Part shown: positions 11,354 to 23,065 of the stretch, piece after piece
How the letters are laid out: every line of letters begins with the position of its first letter
How positions within the stretch are numbered: the first letter of the stretch is position 1
From: Guadua angustifolia
Lineage: Eukaryota; Streptophyta; Magnoliopsida; Poales; Poaceae
NCBI GenBank assembly: GCA_036346375.1
Contig: CM070515.1
Coordinates: 18,498,423-18,562,422, forward strand
Direction of reading: 5' to 3'
Length of the DNA: 64,000 nucleotides
Notes under the pieces: model-generated
What the model was told of the DNA's origin: nothing
What the model saw: only the letters and a program-made list of their open reading frames with translations
Database searches by the model: none
Program-made: the position numbers and the translations under genes

Positions 11354-13069
11354 CTGTTGAATTCATGAGTTGAATGTAAAACTCATGCCCAAATTTGTGT
11401 TGTGGTTTTTCATATTTAAAAGAGAGACCCACTATAATTTGCACTACTGTGATAGGTGTTGTGAAATTTTGATAATTTGGATGTGGGCCAGCCCAGTTTT
11501 CCTTTGTGGGCTTACTTGTTTTGGCCCACTAGGGCTTCGGCTGGAGCATGACTATTAGGATGAGGATTTAGTCCTCATCTCAGGAAAAGTGATCGTCTGG
11601 CGCCGCTTCTTGAGGCTGGTCGTATGGCTTCTAGCGATGGCATCACGGAGAGGATCTTGACCATGGGATCAAGTCCTCTTCTTGGTACCGAATCTGCGAG
11701 GCAGTGGCGGCAATATCGCCGATCGTTGGGGTCATCATGTAGTGAATCTGAGGCTCTTGCAACCTCTGCGAAGAAGTCGCTTCTTCTCTATTTGAAGAGC
11801 GATAAGGCTTCCTCTCAATCTGAGAGAGAAGAAAAAGAGTTTACAACTTCCTCACGTTTGGTTTCTAGCTGGCTCTTGATTTGGAAGACAAGATTGTGCG
11901 CCAAGACTTTGATTTTGCGCTTGGTTAGTGCAACTATGTTCTTGCATCTTAATTTGGTGCTTTACCCGTGTGGTTTTGCATCGGGTTATTGGTCTAACAC
12001 ATTGTTGCGGTGGGAGGCTTGTCTCGATAGAGAGCCTTTGAAGGTCGAATTGTGTTTATGCTGCTGAGTCTTGATTACGGATTGGAGATTTTCTTGAGCG
12101 GTGATTATTGAGGCTTACCTCTTCACCGGTGTGTCACTGGTGTGGAGAGGCGTCGTATCTCCGTCTTCAAGCCGATCTCTCCGTGGCACTTACGGCGGCT
12201 ATTGGATTCTGGGACAGCATTTGTATTGCTGCGCTTTGTTCTCCCGAACAGCTCACGAGTCTTTGTTTAGCAGATGAGTAAAATTTTCAGATTACTCTCT
12301 CTTTTTCTGCTGCTGTGGGTTTGAGATTGGTATTGCTCGCTTGTGATGATTATAGGGTTATATATGACATAGACAATTTATCCCATGAATAAGGCCTTAA
12401 ATTGGTAGACTTGCATGCTTTAGAAGTATTGATTGGTTTCACTCACGTAAAGCCTAAAACTGCTGTTGTTCATTACATACATGTTCTTCTGTGATTAGCC
12501 CACTTGTTCCGGTGATCTTTTATTGGCTTGGGTGACTTGTTGATATATAGCAGTAACTCTTTTAGCTCATCAAGTATACTAATCAAATTGAATTAGTATA
12601 ACTGCCATGTGTTGTTGATTATTGCTGTCAGCTTGTTCACTGTCATATGCCATAACTGGTTACAGATAACTATTGCTAGTTCGGTTGGTATAGTAGAAAT
12701 ATATATACTGATCTGATATATTTTGTTCTGAACTTAATATGTTTTAAAGCTTCATAAGCAGTGAATCTAGTTGTCAATTCTCAATATGCATGGTAAGGTG
12801 GTAAGGATTTGATGCCTTATTTGCTAGATTGATTGTACTGCCCATTCGTGATTGTAGTATATATATATTACTTTCTCTCTGCCACAGTAGACATGATTCA
12901 CCTCCTGAATGCCATATTCTACATAATTTATATCATCTTCTCTGTTATGTCAGATTGGCTATTTTTGAATCATGTATATGTGCTCATACTGTTTTATGGA
13001 ATAATCATTAATACCTTGCTCTTATACTCGCATCTTTTCTAACAATCCAGAAATCCAATAGATATATCA
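11354..13069 (+). mobile_element. Probable Copia 5' LTR/leader, noncoding
   Basis: The stretch begins TGTTGAATTCATGAGTTG, a TG-start compatible with a Copia LTR, and leads without interruption to the gag start at 13070. I cannot place the LTR 3' end or a primer-binding site, and no second LTR copy is present. A 147-codon frame at 11624-12067 has no recognisable domain. Assignment rests on context. Confidence 0.35.
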
Positions 13070-14155
13070 ATGGCTTCAGTGTCCTCAGACGCAATTAAGC
13101 CTGAGATTTTTGATGGGGCGGCTTTAAACATTTGCAAAGGCTATGGCAAAACTACGCTAATTGAGCTCGGACCGCTACAGGCCATTAGCGAAGAGATGCC
13201 ACCCCTTCCGAGGGGTAGATGTGACCGACGAGGCGAAATAGATCGCATGGCAACGTCAAAAAGGGCGGCTAGAAAAGGCTAACACCTCGGTGTTAGCTCG
13301 CATCCTAGCCATCCTGTCGAATAGGCTTTTTGGCGTGTATGTGAACTTCACGGAGCCGCGCAAGATTTGGATAGAACTCAATGAGAAATATGCCGAGAGC
13401 GATAATGGGAGCGAGTCTTTTATCACACTAAATATCTCGAATTACCAAATGGTTGAAGGCAGATCTATCATGGAGCAAATCCATGAATCGCAGCCTCCTC
13501 GTCCGTGACTCCAGGTCGATGCAGTGTGTTAAATCGAGAGGGTTTTCAGGTAAATGTGATCCTAGCTAAATTGCCTTCTTCCTGGCGTGACTTTGTCATA
13601 GCCCGTCGACACTTGAAGAAGCAGCTAACAATTGGAGAACTGGCGGCCGCTATTAATGTCGAGGAGAAGTCCAAAAATAGCTATGGAGAGATAAAGACTT
13701 CTGCTCAGGCTAATCTCGTTGAGCACAAGACCCAAGGCAAGAATATGAAGAAAATCAAGAAGCCATCTCCTATGAACAATATCAAGACTAAAGACATGAA
13801 AAAGAAGAAGACGGAGATTGTCTGCTTCGTTTGTGGCGTACCTGGCCATAAAGCCAATCGGTGCCGCAATCGAAGAGGAAAGGGGCCAACGCCTGAACAA
13901 CAAAAGGCGGCCAAGGCTCAGGTGCATGTGGGCATTGCGTAAACCGGAGATCCGGTGCGGAGCACTTCCACCGATGGAGTGCGTACCTTTGGCCTTTGCG
14001 GCGTATTCATCTCTTGATTGGTGGATCGTCACAAAGCTACTAGACACATATGCTCTGATCAAACTTGTTTCTCCTCTTACTGAGGTAGCGGAATTGGGCC
14101 GTTCTAATGGGGAAGCAGTGGCGGTTTGCGAAGCGTGGGATAGGACAATAATTTA
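13070..14155 (+). pseudogene. Copia gag with zinc knuckle and start of protease, broken
   Basis: Gag packages retrotransposon RNA and the adjacent aspartic protease cuts the polyprotein. The ATG at 13070 starts a Copia-type gag (MASVSSDAIKPEIFDG). Three frames are needed to follow it: 13070-13282, 13290-13508 (FGVYVNFTEPRKIWIELNEK) and 13505-13942 (LAKLPSSWRDFVIARRH, ELAAAINVEEK). The last ends with a CX2CX4HX4C knuckle, CFVCGVPGHKANRC (about 13822-13863). At 14020-14110 a shifted frame reads LVDRHKATRHICSD, a decayed form of the Copia protease segment in which the DSGA active site is lost. Nothing of integrase or RT follows, so the copy is truncated. Confidence 0.8.
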
Positions 14156-14986
14156 GAATCTTAAATGGAGCTTCAAAAATTATCATGAAAACCTTGATGC
14201 CATTTCTACCTCTGGTAAAAATATCGTAAATTAATAATGTGATTTAGGACTTTTTCAAATTTAAAAACTGAAATTCTGAAAATTTGGGAATTGCCATGTC
14301 AAAATTTCTATAAAATAATGGAGCAATATTTTGACCTGAAAATTTTACAATAACATTCTTAGCCAAATCCAACTGAGATAAAAAGTTTTAAAATAATAAA
14401 ATTTATTTTCCTCTTAAAGAAAAATTAAAATCAGAAATAAGATTTAGGAGTAGTCACTGTTGTAGGAATATTAGTAATTTTTTGGTAAATCATTTTAAAC
14501 CCAAAATTTTACCAGACATCAAGTCCTATCCAAACACTCTGGTCAAAAAGGTTGAAAAATTTCTACTATTTTTTTAGGCCAGTAAAATCTAGTATTGGAG
14601 TCAACCGAACCGAAATTCATTTCTTTGCCACCTCATCTCACTGACTAGCGGGCCCGGCTTCGGGAGAACTCCATTTTTTGGCGTGCAATGGGAAGCGGCT
14701 CGGAGCCTTCGACCGGTGGACCTCGGCCCCTTTGTCGGCTCTGCTTTCTCTCTTACTCACCGATCGAGCGAAGGCTCTCGATTCGCGCAGACGCCGAGCT
14801 CAATTGGTGAACCACCGGTCAATCATCTGTCATCGCACGCCGGATCACCTTGTCTCAGCCACGTTCATCCTCGAGTCTTCCGCGCCATATTGCCTCAGTT
14901 ATCACTCCCGCCAGCCCGCCATTCTTTGTGCCGAGCTGAGTCTATCGTCGCCACGCGTCCAAGCACTGCAATCACTTCTGGCTGAC

Positions 14987-14994
14987 TATAAATA
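14987..14994 (+). promoter_or_regulatory. TATA box of LTR-like promoter
   Basis: TATAAATA lies in gactataaataccacccc and is followed by a CT-rich leader (ttctctcttcttcttcagcc), a usual plant core-promoter arrangement. Transcription would run rightwards from about 15020. Confidence 0.5.
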
Positions 14995-16361
14995 CCACCC
15001 CAGCGTTGCAATTGGGCCTTCTCTCTTCTTCTTCAGCCATTCACCGAGCCAGCTCGCAGTTCTTTTCTCCGTTCCTTGCCATTGTTCACCAAGAAGCCAG
15101 AAGAGGGGAACCCAGCAATCGTGCCAAGCCGGAGGTAATCTCTAGAATTGGTTCATCCAGGAGTTTCACAATGCAGCCTAGTATACTAACCGAGCCCCAA
15201 TTCTGCTTCTTCTTGCTTGTAGCCCATCCATTCTGCCGCTCTTCTTCCTCCGCTTTGGCGCATCGTGGACAACACACCCCAAAGCTTCTCCGACCTTGTT
15301 CGCAGGTAAAACGAAAACTCTTGAGTTCACCGATGCTCGCCTAATGCTTGTCTGTATAAGAGATCATCGACGGTGAGCTCGCGAGCAATTAGCTATGGAA
15401 GCTGCCGCCCCTCTCCGGTGGCGACCCTGTTCCTAGCCACCTCAGGTCGATCGAATGGGTACCGCCCATTGACATGCCTTGATGCGCTGATGGTCATAGT
15501 GCTACCCATTCCGCCGCGGCGGAGATAGTTTGCAGTGGCGAGGAAGAAACCGAGATGGTCTATATCATGTCACTGCCAGGTGGGGTCCCGTCGTCAGTCG
15601 GTTGTGCTCTGTTGAGTCGCTGACCGATGGATTCCATTTGTCGGTCAGACTCAGTAGCACTTGCGCTGGGACGATCTGGATTAGTGCCTGTCATACCACT
15701 CCCTCTCTTGCACATCTTGTGAGGACCTGAGGTTGTTAGTAACTGCATTGCCAGGTTAATCGATCACCAGCGCAAAGTAGCAATGCATATTCCAATAGAG
15801 AAAGCGTATTTTGATTTTTCCAGTGTATTTTCAAACTCGAGCCAGTTCACATTGCTATAACTTTTGAACTAATAATCCAAATTGAGTGGAATAAATTTCT
15901 AAAATTGTCTAAAATCTGGTAGATTCATAATATGTAAAAATATTTCAAAAAGAATCATTATATGATTTTTAATAATGAAATTACTTAAGTAAGGTTTAAT
16001 GCACCAAGAAAATGATTTCAACTTTAGGAAAAATAAAGAAAAATAAATTTTTCTGAGACCCTCATGCTGAGAAGAGTATAAATCTATAGAAATATTTGAA
16101 TTTCAAGTTAGTTAATTACATTTGCTAAATAGATATTATGCAATGTGAAGTGTATATGGTTTAAAATAAATACTTTAAGGACATGGAAATATTTTGCAAT
16201 CATGAACAGTAGAAATACAGTGCTAAGCAAATTCAGTAAGGGCATGTAAAGTTTGTTAAAATTTGTCTAGTAAGCAAAATGTGATAAGGAATGATAATAG
16301 CATAAGATATGGTTGTATTCATGTGGTTGTGCATGCATATCTTTGCATGTGTGATCACATA

Positions 16362-16364
<3 letters not shown>

Positions 16365-16452
<88 letters not shown>
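16365..16452. repeat. (AT)44 microsatellite
   Basis: An uninterrupted 88-bp run of AT dinucleotides inside the LTR-like block. Length is probably polymorphic between individuals. Confidence 0.98.
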
Positions 16453-16455
<3 letters not shown>

Positions 16456-18362
16456 TATAGATTTTAGCAATGAGAAGGTTAGGCATTAAGTGGCTAGAAA
16501 TTTATTTAAGTATGCTTTGAATCTGAATCTTAATTAAGAGTAAGAATCTGTTCATGCTTGTAATGATCAAATCATTATAATCTTAAGCAATTTTTGCATC
16601 TTGAATTCAAAAATATAAATAAAATAATTCATAATTTTAACCTCTTGAATTCTTAAGATAAAGCTATTAAATTCACAAAAATAACCCTGTTCTCTGTGCT
16701 GAGTTTTATTTGTTCTTACTATCTATTTTCTTTTTGCCCTTTTTATTTGCTGATTTCTATTTCTTCCTTGTTGTGCGACATGTAGACGCCGACGTTCTAG
16801 ACGAGGAGGAAGATCTTGCTGTAGACCTAGACTTCGAGCCAGACAACGCAGAGCAAGGCAAGCATCTCCTTGACCATGTTGATCCCAATAATTCTCCTAC
16901 AATATGTTATTTTTGCCAATGTATTATGCATATGAGTAATTCTTAATAAAAACTGCTATTCTGAGTAAGAACGGTAGTTATCCTTGTATATTGTGGATTT
17001 CTTTAATCTGTATGACAATGTGAACCTTGTAACCTTAAGTATGGTTTAGACATAATTAATGTCACTTTGGGTATAATCGCTAGTTATTATATCTGCTTAG
17101 CCATGCTTAAAATTAAACTAGTTCATTTCCAAAATTGTTTAACTGAACGACTGTCATTTGGAAAAAGGTTACTGGTAGTTTAATAAAAACCTAAAATAAA
17201 ACTATGGTTTCGACGCAGGTGACTATTAGCAATAGTCAGTTGAGCAAAAGGAATTGTTCGTAGTGTAGGGTGAAGTGTCGCCCATGTCAAATTAAGGATC
17301 GAGCAATGGGATGTTATTGATCCAAGATTTCTGTGCAACCACGATGGCTGGTATGGGACAGTCTTAGCCTATTAAGTTATTCAGACATGGCTTTGCACCT
17401 GGAAAGCGGGGAGCTAACCGAACATTAGGTTAGAGTGCGCTTGAAGGGTTTCTACTTGCTAATGCAATGGTGTACGCCTTGCCATGTTCAGAAATAGTGT
17501 GTTGGGTGTGTTAAAAGTGGATCCATGATTTGGGTGCGTGTTTCTATTTCTATGGCGGGGATTAACGTCCCAGACTGGTTCAAAGTCATGTCTGGATAAT
17601 GTAACGGCTCTGTATGATTTCCTTACCGGCACACCTAAGGAAGTGTGTCGTATGGCCTCGCAAAAAGTTTGATCATTCCTTGTGGGTAGAGCTGTACACC
17701 TCTGCAGAGTGAAAAATCTAATCGATTAGCCGTACCCGCGGTCATGGGCACTTGGTGAAGTCATTCCAATGTTAGACTTTGGTATTTTATAAAAATTGGG
17801 TATCGGTTTGAAACTGTTTTTAGCAACCGGTTTTATGTCAAAAGGAATCGACACTTATCATTGTTTAGTCGGGTAGACTGGTTATGGATTGCAATTACTT
17901 TTGTATGAATACAATGTTCATTAGCAATTTTATAAATTTCAGTTTACAATCTATTATGAGCATATGATTTACATTTCCTTATGTAACTGTAAAATAACCT
18001 GGAGCCTTTCATTGTTTGAGTCTGCATGTTTATTTATATGCATTTGTGAACCACTACCAAGTCTTGCTGAGTACCAATATACTCAAACTTGCTATCTACG
18101 TTATCTCAGAAGATGAAGCTTCAGTCTTGCCGGACGACTTGTACTTTCAGGCATGCCGTGGGGACTTTGACGATGATTTCTTCTAAGGGTTGGCCTAGTC
18201 AGATGCCTGAGGGTAGTTTGGGCATTCTGCTTGGCTTTTGGTTCTTTTAGTTGTCGTTTTTCGTTTTGCTACTCTATTATTATTTGGTGTTGTATTGTAC
18301 TCTATATATTTAATCTTGTGCAGGTTATAAATATCTTGTTCTGGTTGTGATATCGATGTTGT

Positions 18363-19438
18363 TGTCGGCGTATTTTGCCGGATAGGACCCCGTCAACGGA
18401 TAGAGTTGACTACTCCCGGGATGGAAGATAGGGTTCGGTAGAGGGCGTCTTCGTGGCTGGAAACTCTAATGACTCTCCCAAGAAGGATTCTAGGGATCAA
18501 CAGATCAATGAACACAGAGATGTACCCAGGTTCAGGCCCCGAGCGCGGGTAATAGCCCTACGTCCTGCTAAGTCTTTATTGAGGAAATATGAAGGCGATT
18601 ACAATGGTTCTTCTGGTCTCAAGCTTGGGTGAGTCTTCTGGATCCGCCCGTTCCTCCCCCTTCTCCCATGCACCAGAGCGCCCATATATAGACGGGGTTG
18701 GCCTAGGCAGATGAGAAGGTGACGCTATATTGATCTACAACTCATTAATCACACCCATCATTGTGGTCTTATCACACCGACCCACGACTCATTTATTACA
18801 CCCATCGCTGTAGCCTTGTCCTTCAAACCCCATTTAATGCCGTTGTATGGCTTCGCCTGGTCCACCCAGGAAATGACACTCTTGCGACAGGTTTGGTGAG
18901 AGGTGTCAGAGGAATGGGCCGTTGTCGTGTCGATAGCAGAATTCTTCACAATCAATAGCCCCGACGGTGATGTCGAGAAAGAACTTCGGCGAAGCCTTCT
19001 CCTCATTCCTTTGGTTGCCTTCGTGGCCTGACAAGTGGGGCCCGACGCCCGCCCGCCGCCAAAGCCGCCGGAGGCCGACACGGCGCAGCGTGGCATGAAC
19101 GCCCACGCTCGCGCGAGCCACCACATAAGCCGACGCCCAATGAGCAGGGCATGATCGCCCACCCACTCGCCAGGCCACCACGCAGGCCGCTCGCCGGCAG
19201 TAAGGCGTGATCGCCATCGCTTTCGCCCGAGGCCACGCGACCACCAGCCACCCGCCCGGCAGCGGCGTGATCACCCACTGCCGCCCGAGCCACCACGCTG
19301 AGCCTTCGCCGGTGAGCGAGTGTGATCGCCCACCGCCGTCCCGAGGCCTGTGAGACCCACGGGCACGCCACGTGGGCTAGGCCGCTTCTTGGCCTTGATC
19401 GCCGGGCGGAGAAAGGTACCCGGTGTAAAAGTACCACA
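18363..19438 (-). repeat. 3' LTR of the Tat Gypsy
   Basis: The LTR pairs with 28911-29978. It contains about 150 bp (roughly 18703-18850) missing from the other copy, with TGGC at the junction. From about 19078 to 19370 it holds around five ~57-bp GC-rich units marked by gtgatcgccca. The inner end reads gtaccaca, a decayed form of the expected terminus. Short open frames here are by-products of the GC-rich repeats. Confidence 0.92.
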
Positions 19439-19723
19439 ATAGCCGGGTCCATCGAAACAGCGCCGATTTCTTTTTAGATCTCATTTAATGTCGATACGTT
19501 CCTGGATGGGCCCACCACTTCTGAGCACGCAACCGTCTCGGTCCTCCCCACTTCTACCGATTTTTCTTGGGACGCAAAACGTCGCATACTTTCGCCTATT
19601 CACGAACCATCTGTGCGAGGGGCCTATATATATACGCACCCCTGATCAGCGGTTCACGCCTTCTGATTCTTGCGCACTTTGCTCTTTCATCTTCCTTGCC
19701 GAAGAAACCTTGCTTTTGCTCCA

Positions 19724-21769
19724 ATGGCGCAACCTCTTCTCCCTTCCACTGTTGGAGAGGACAGGGTAGACCTGCTCTCCAAGATGGCGCCCGAGGGCTC
19801 CCTCCACCTTCGTTGTGGAACCCTCGCGCCAAGCTGCGAACCAGGGGAGATCATCGTCTTCGCCTGGGGGCTTCTGGCGGGCCTGGTGCCGCCATTTTCT
19901 GAATTCTTCCTCACCGTTCTTCACTTCTACGAAGTCCATCATCTTCACCTCACCCCCAACTCCATCGTCACTCTTTCCATCTTCGCCTACCTCTGCGAGA
20001 TGTTCGTAGGGGTAATGCCCAACCTTCCTCTCCTCCACTACTTCTTCATCTGCCGCAGCACCCCTGACAGCGGGATCATGGGGAGCTGCCACTTCCGCCT
20101 TCGCAGCGGGTCGGCCCCTCACTACATTCCCTTCCAGCCAAGATCCTACTGGAAGATGTGGTGGAACGGCCGCTCTACCGTGGCAACAGAGGGGTTGACC
20201 TTCAGGGATGCCTTACACCGAGAGGCCCTGAGCTGGAGTTCGCCGTCGAGAGACGACAGGCTTTCGGCAATGGCGGCCGCATCAACCGTTGCATGGAGCG
20301 CCCGGCGATCGTAGCGAGTGGTCCGGACTTCGTGACGAAGAATCGGCCCTTCCATCGTCGTGCCCACCGCATGGCGTATCTGAGGGGCGCGATGACATGC
20401 AACTACCAGCGCCCGAGCGAAGTTCTGTTGCTCTTCTTACGAATACGTATTCCTCTTCGTGGTCACCATCAACAAATATCCTTGTCTTCTTTTTGCGAGC
20501 GATGAAACACGGCGGCCCGCCATCTTGAGATGGTACATCCAGGTTGCTCCATCCGATCTAAAGCGGCTGACTTTCTGTCGGGCCCGCCGCTCTGCGATCT
20601 GGAGTTTGCGGAGCGCCTTTAGATTGTCCAGTCGTTCCCGATGATGGACTCCATTGGACCGCCGTCTTGCCGGCCGCGGTCCCACAGTGATCGAGGACGG
20701 TGACGATCGGGGCAGTGAGCAAGCGGGCTTGCACCCTAGACACCTCGGGTGCGGACCCCAAGAGGCCCCGCACCGAGGACCGAACACCTGCCGCCACCAG
20801 CTCCGCCGCTCCTCAAAGCACGCTTGGAGCGGTGGCATCTTCACCCGGGGCGACGACGTTCGCCGCCCCTACTTCAGCGCCGGCCGCACGACACTAGCTC
20901 CAACGGCTCCGACCTCAACGGTGCCAGCCTCCACGACGCCAACACCTGCAGCATCGACCCCATTGGCGCCACCTCCAGGGACGCCAACTCCAGCTGCTGC
21001 TACTGCCCGCCCAAGCGGGCTCACGATCCCGTGGCCTCCTTCAGCTTCAAATAGCCTCCAAGGGCGGCCCGCCAAGGCGCCCGACGCAGACATCCAGAAG
21101 CGCCCAGCAGACGCCACGGGACCTCGCGCAAGGCAACCCGGCCCCGGCGGCAGAATGGACGTTGCTAGCGTCGGCACTTCTACCTAGCCCGCCTCGGTTG
21201 TCCTTGCCGCCCGAGCCACTGGCCTGAGTGCACTACTTGCCGAACTTGGTGAGGCGCTCATAGCCGCGAACGCCCTCCTTACGGTAGCCACCGGTAGCGA
21301 AGCCAGACGTCACGAATGGCGGCGGCTGCGTGCGGAGAGGAGAGAAAGGAGGCGCCACGACCCAAGAGAAGGCCAGAGGGCAACCCCTTTCGCCCGGCGC
21401 AAGAGGTCGGCGGCGCAGAGAGGCAGCGGTGGAAGAGCAGCGTCGTGCGCTGCACAACCTCAGCGTCATGCTCCGACCAGCTTACCGGCGCATGGCGAGG
21501 GCCTTAGAGCCGCTCGAGCCCACAGCGATGTAGTATGCACACTGCATCACTCGGGTTGCCGTGGCGCTCTCCGGCCTACCAGCCGCCATGGCTGCCCGCT
21601 CTGTCCAGGAAGGACGACAAGTCGTCGTGGCCATCGCGACCTTCATGCTGGCGTGCTACGCCAGCCGCGACGCCTCCTTCAACCCAATGATCGTTGCGGA
21701 CGGCATTGAGGGAGACGAGGCCCAGGCGCAGGAGGATGATGGGCACATCCAGGTCGTCAATGACCATTG
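19724..21769 (+). pseudogene. Antisense extra ORF of Tat Gypsy (Transposase_28-like), broken
   Basis: This gene lies on the strand opposite gag-pol, between integrase and the 3' LTR. Tat-lineage elements carry such an ORF; its function is not known. The ATG at 19724 opens MAQPLLPSTVGEDRVD. A globular region follows with FSEFFLTVLHFYEVHHLHL, TPNSIVTLSIFAYLCEMF and GVMPNLPLLHYFF, the pattern of the putative gypsy-type transposon domain. The first frame stops at 20314. Downstream a different frame contains KRPRTEDRTP, then an Ala/Thr/Pro-rich linker (20700-21060), a basic region, and a helical end around 21580-21769 (FMLACYASRDASFNPMIV). At least two frameshifts separate these parts. An upstream in-frame ATG at 19670 is possible, but the domain starts well after 19724. 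Confidence 0.75.
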
Positions 21770-22021
21770 ATGGCCCGGGCCGCTTCCTTCGTTTTTCTTG
21801 TTTCTCTTTGTTCCTGTTTTTCTGTATGCCATAACAATCTTAGTAATCGTAATGAAGTTGGCATCTTTGGGTTTTACCTGCGTGTTTATTTGTTCACGTT
21901 CTGATTGTGTTTGCTCAACTCAACCATGGGGCGACCTGCCCCCAGCCTCGCCATGATGCGAACCAAAACACTTAGGTTAGGTCGATAGTTTGGCGTTTCT
22001 TGAGTGACTGTAAGCGGCTGC

Positions 22022-22950
22022 TATAACACGAACAATGGTTATGCAAAACATGCAGGACGTAGACAAACAAAGTCCTAAGTCCTTGCGTAAGGTTGTCACT
22101 GACTCCTGCCCTTCTGGAACTTATATCCTTATGATCTCTTGGAATCTGACCACAACATCGCGCGACAAAGCAGCAGGCTCCCAGGAGCGGTATTGGGCCA
22201 GCGGTGCTCGCGGTGATAGCCAGCGGTGCTTCGCGGAGCCAACCTGAGGTGTGCGAGCCGCATTTGAGCACCGTGCCACACTAGCACTCCTGGTCGCCCG
22301 TCCTTGCGACGCAAACGTGAGGCATTTCCTTTTATCAACGAGGAGCCATCAGGTTATCAGGACCAGTGATAACCGCACATAACTCGACCCAACAGGGTGC
22401 AAACGCAAAAGATAAGTCAATAATGCCAAGGCGAGCAACTTATCTTGGTCATGAGCCGTCGGGTGACCAGCCCCCAGGCTGGCCACGGAAGCCAAATTTC
22501 AGCGAGCAGGGCGTGGTCGCCCACCTGCTCGCCCACCCGCCCGCCACGGGGCCACCTTGGATGTTTGAATTAGGTCAGTGCTTCAGCACTTCATCTGCGA
22601 TTGCACGTAGCAACTGAAAATACAAGTAGGCGTTACGCAAAGCATGCAGGAAATATACTGGAGAACGCAAGTTCCTGCGCGGGGTCGTCATGGTTCCTTT
22701 CTTTGGAACTTAGGTCCTTCTGATTCGGAACCAACCCACGGCGTTCTTGCGGTAAGCGATAGGTTCCCGAGGTGGTATTGGGCGATGGTGCTCGCGGTGA
22801 TGACGGCGGTGCTTATGAAAGCGACTGAGGTGTGCGAGCCACGTTTGAGCCACCGTGCCGCACTCACGCCCCTGGTCACCTGTCCTCACGCGACGCGAGC
22901 ACCGGGTGTTACCGCAGATCAACAAGGAGCGGCCGACCCGTCGGAACCCA
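22022..22950. repeat. ~590-bp tandem duplication in the Gypsy 3' region
   Basis: A segment at about 22022-22350 recurs at about 22620-22950. Shared landmarks in order are gcaaa(a/g)catgcagga, ggaactta, ggtattggg(c), tgaggtgtgcgagcc, and caccgtgcc(a/g)cact. The second copy has diverged but keeps the order. No ORF is supported between the antisense ORF and integrase. Tat elements often carry tandem repeats here. Confidence 0.65.
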
Positions 22951-23065
22951 TGACACCCCTGTGAAATATTACCCACCAGGGCACAAGCAAGGAGAATAAA
23001 GCAGAAGCCTTTACGGCAAACAACTTTACTGACTGCCAGCAGTCGCCGATCAGCTAGGGGAGAGC

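Larger units (their letters stand above)
14156..18362 (+). mobile_element. Noncoding retrotransposon sequence, probable long LTR (left part)
   Basis: This 4.2-kb block lacks a convincing gene. A TATA promoter and leader with a splice-donor-like GGAGGTAATC near 15130 lie toward its left; its right side has AT-rich DNA and a ttgctgagtaccaatatact block near 18067. Short-promoter, long transcribed LTRs of grass chromovirus-type Gypsy elements are laid out this way, and the block resumes at 29984 on the far side of the nested Gypsy. I could not fix its left end or a target duplication, so solo LTR versus larger relic is unresolved. Confidence 0.4.

Noticed and set aside
11624..12067. 147-codon plus frame as a gene
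   Set aside because: Ser/Leu-rich with no recognisable motif; sits in the probable Copia leader.
14678..15344. Plus-strand frames of 155 and 112 codons near the TATA box
   Set aside because: The TATA box lies inside the first frame and composition is leader-like; no domain. Treated as LTR leader DNA.
16263..16460. 65-codon frame ending in an Ile-Tyr repeat
   Set aside because: Produced by the (AT)44 microsatellite.
19003..19452. Long GC-rich minus frames in the Gypsy LTRs (also 29305-29973)
   Set aside because: They come from the 55-60-bp GC-rich LTR repeats and show no family similarity.
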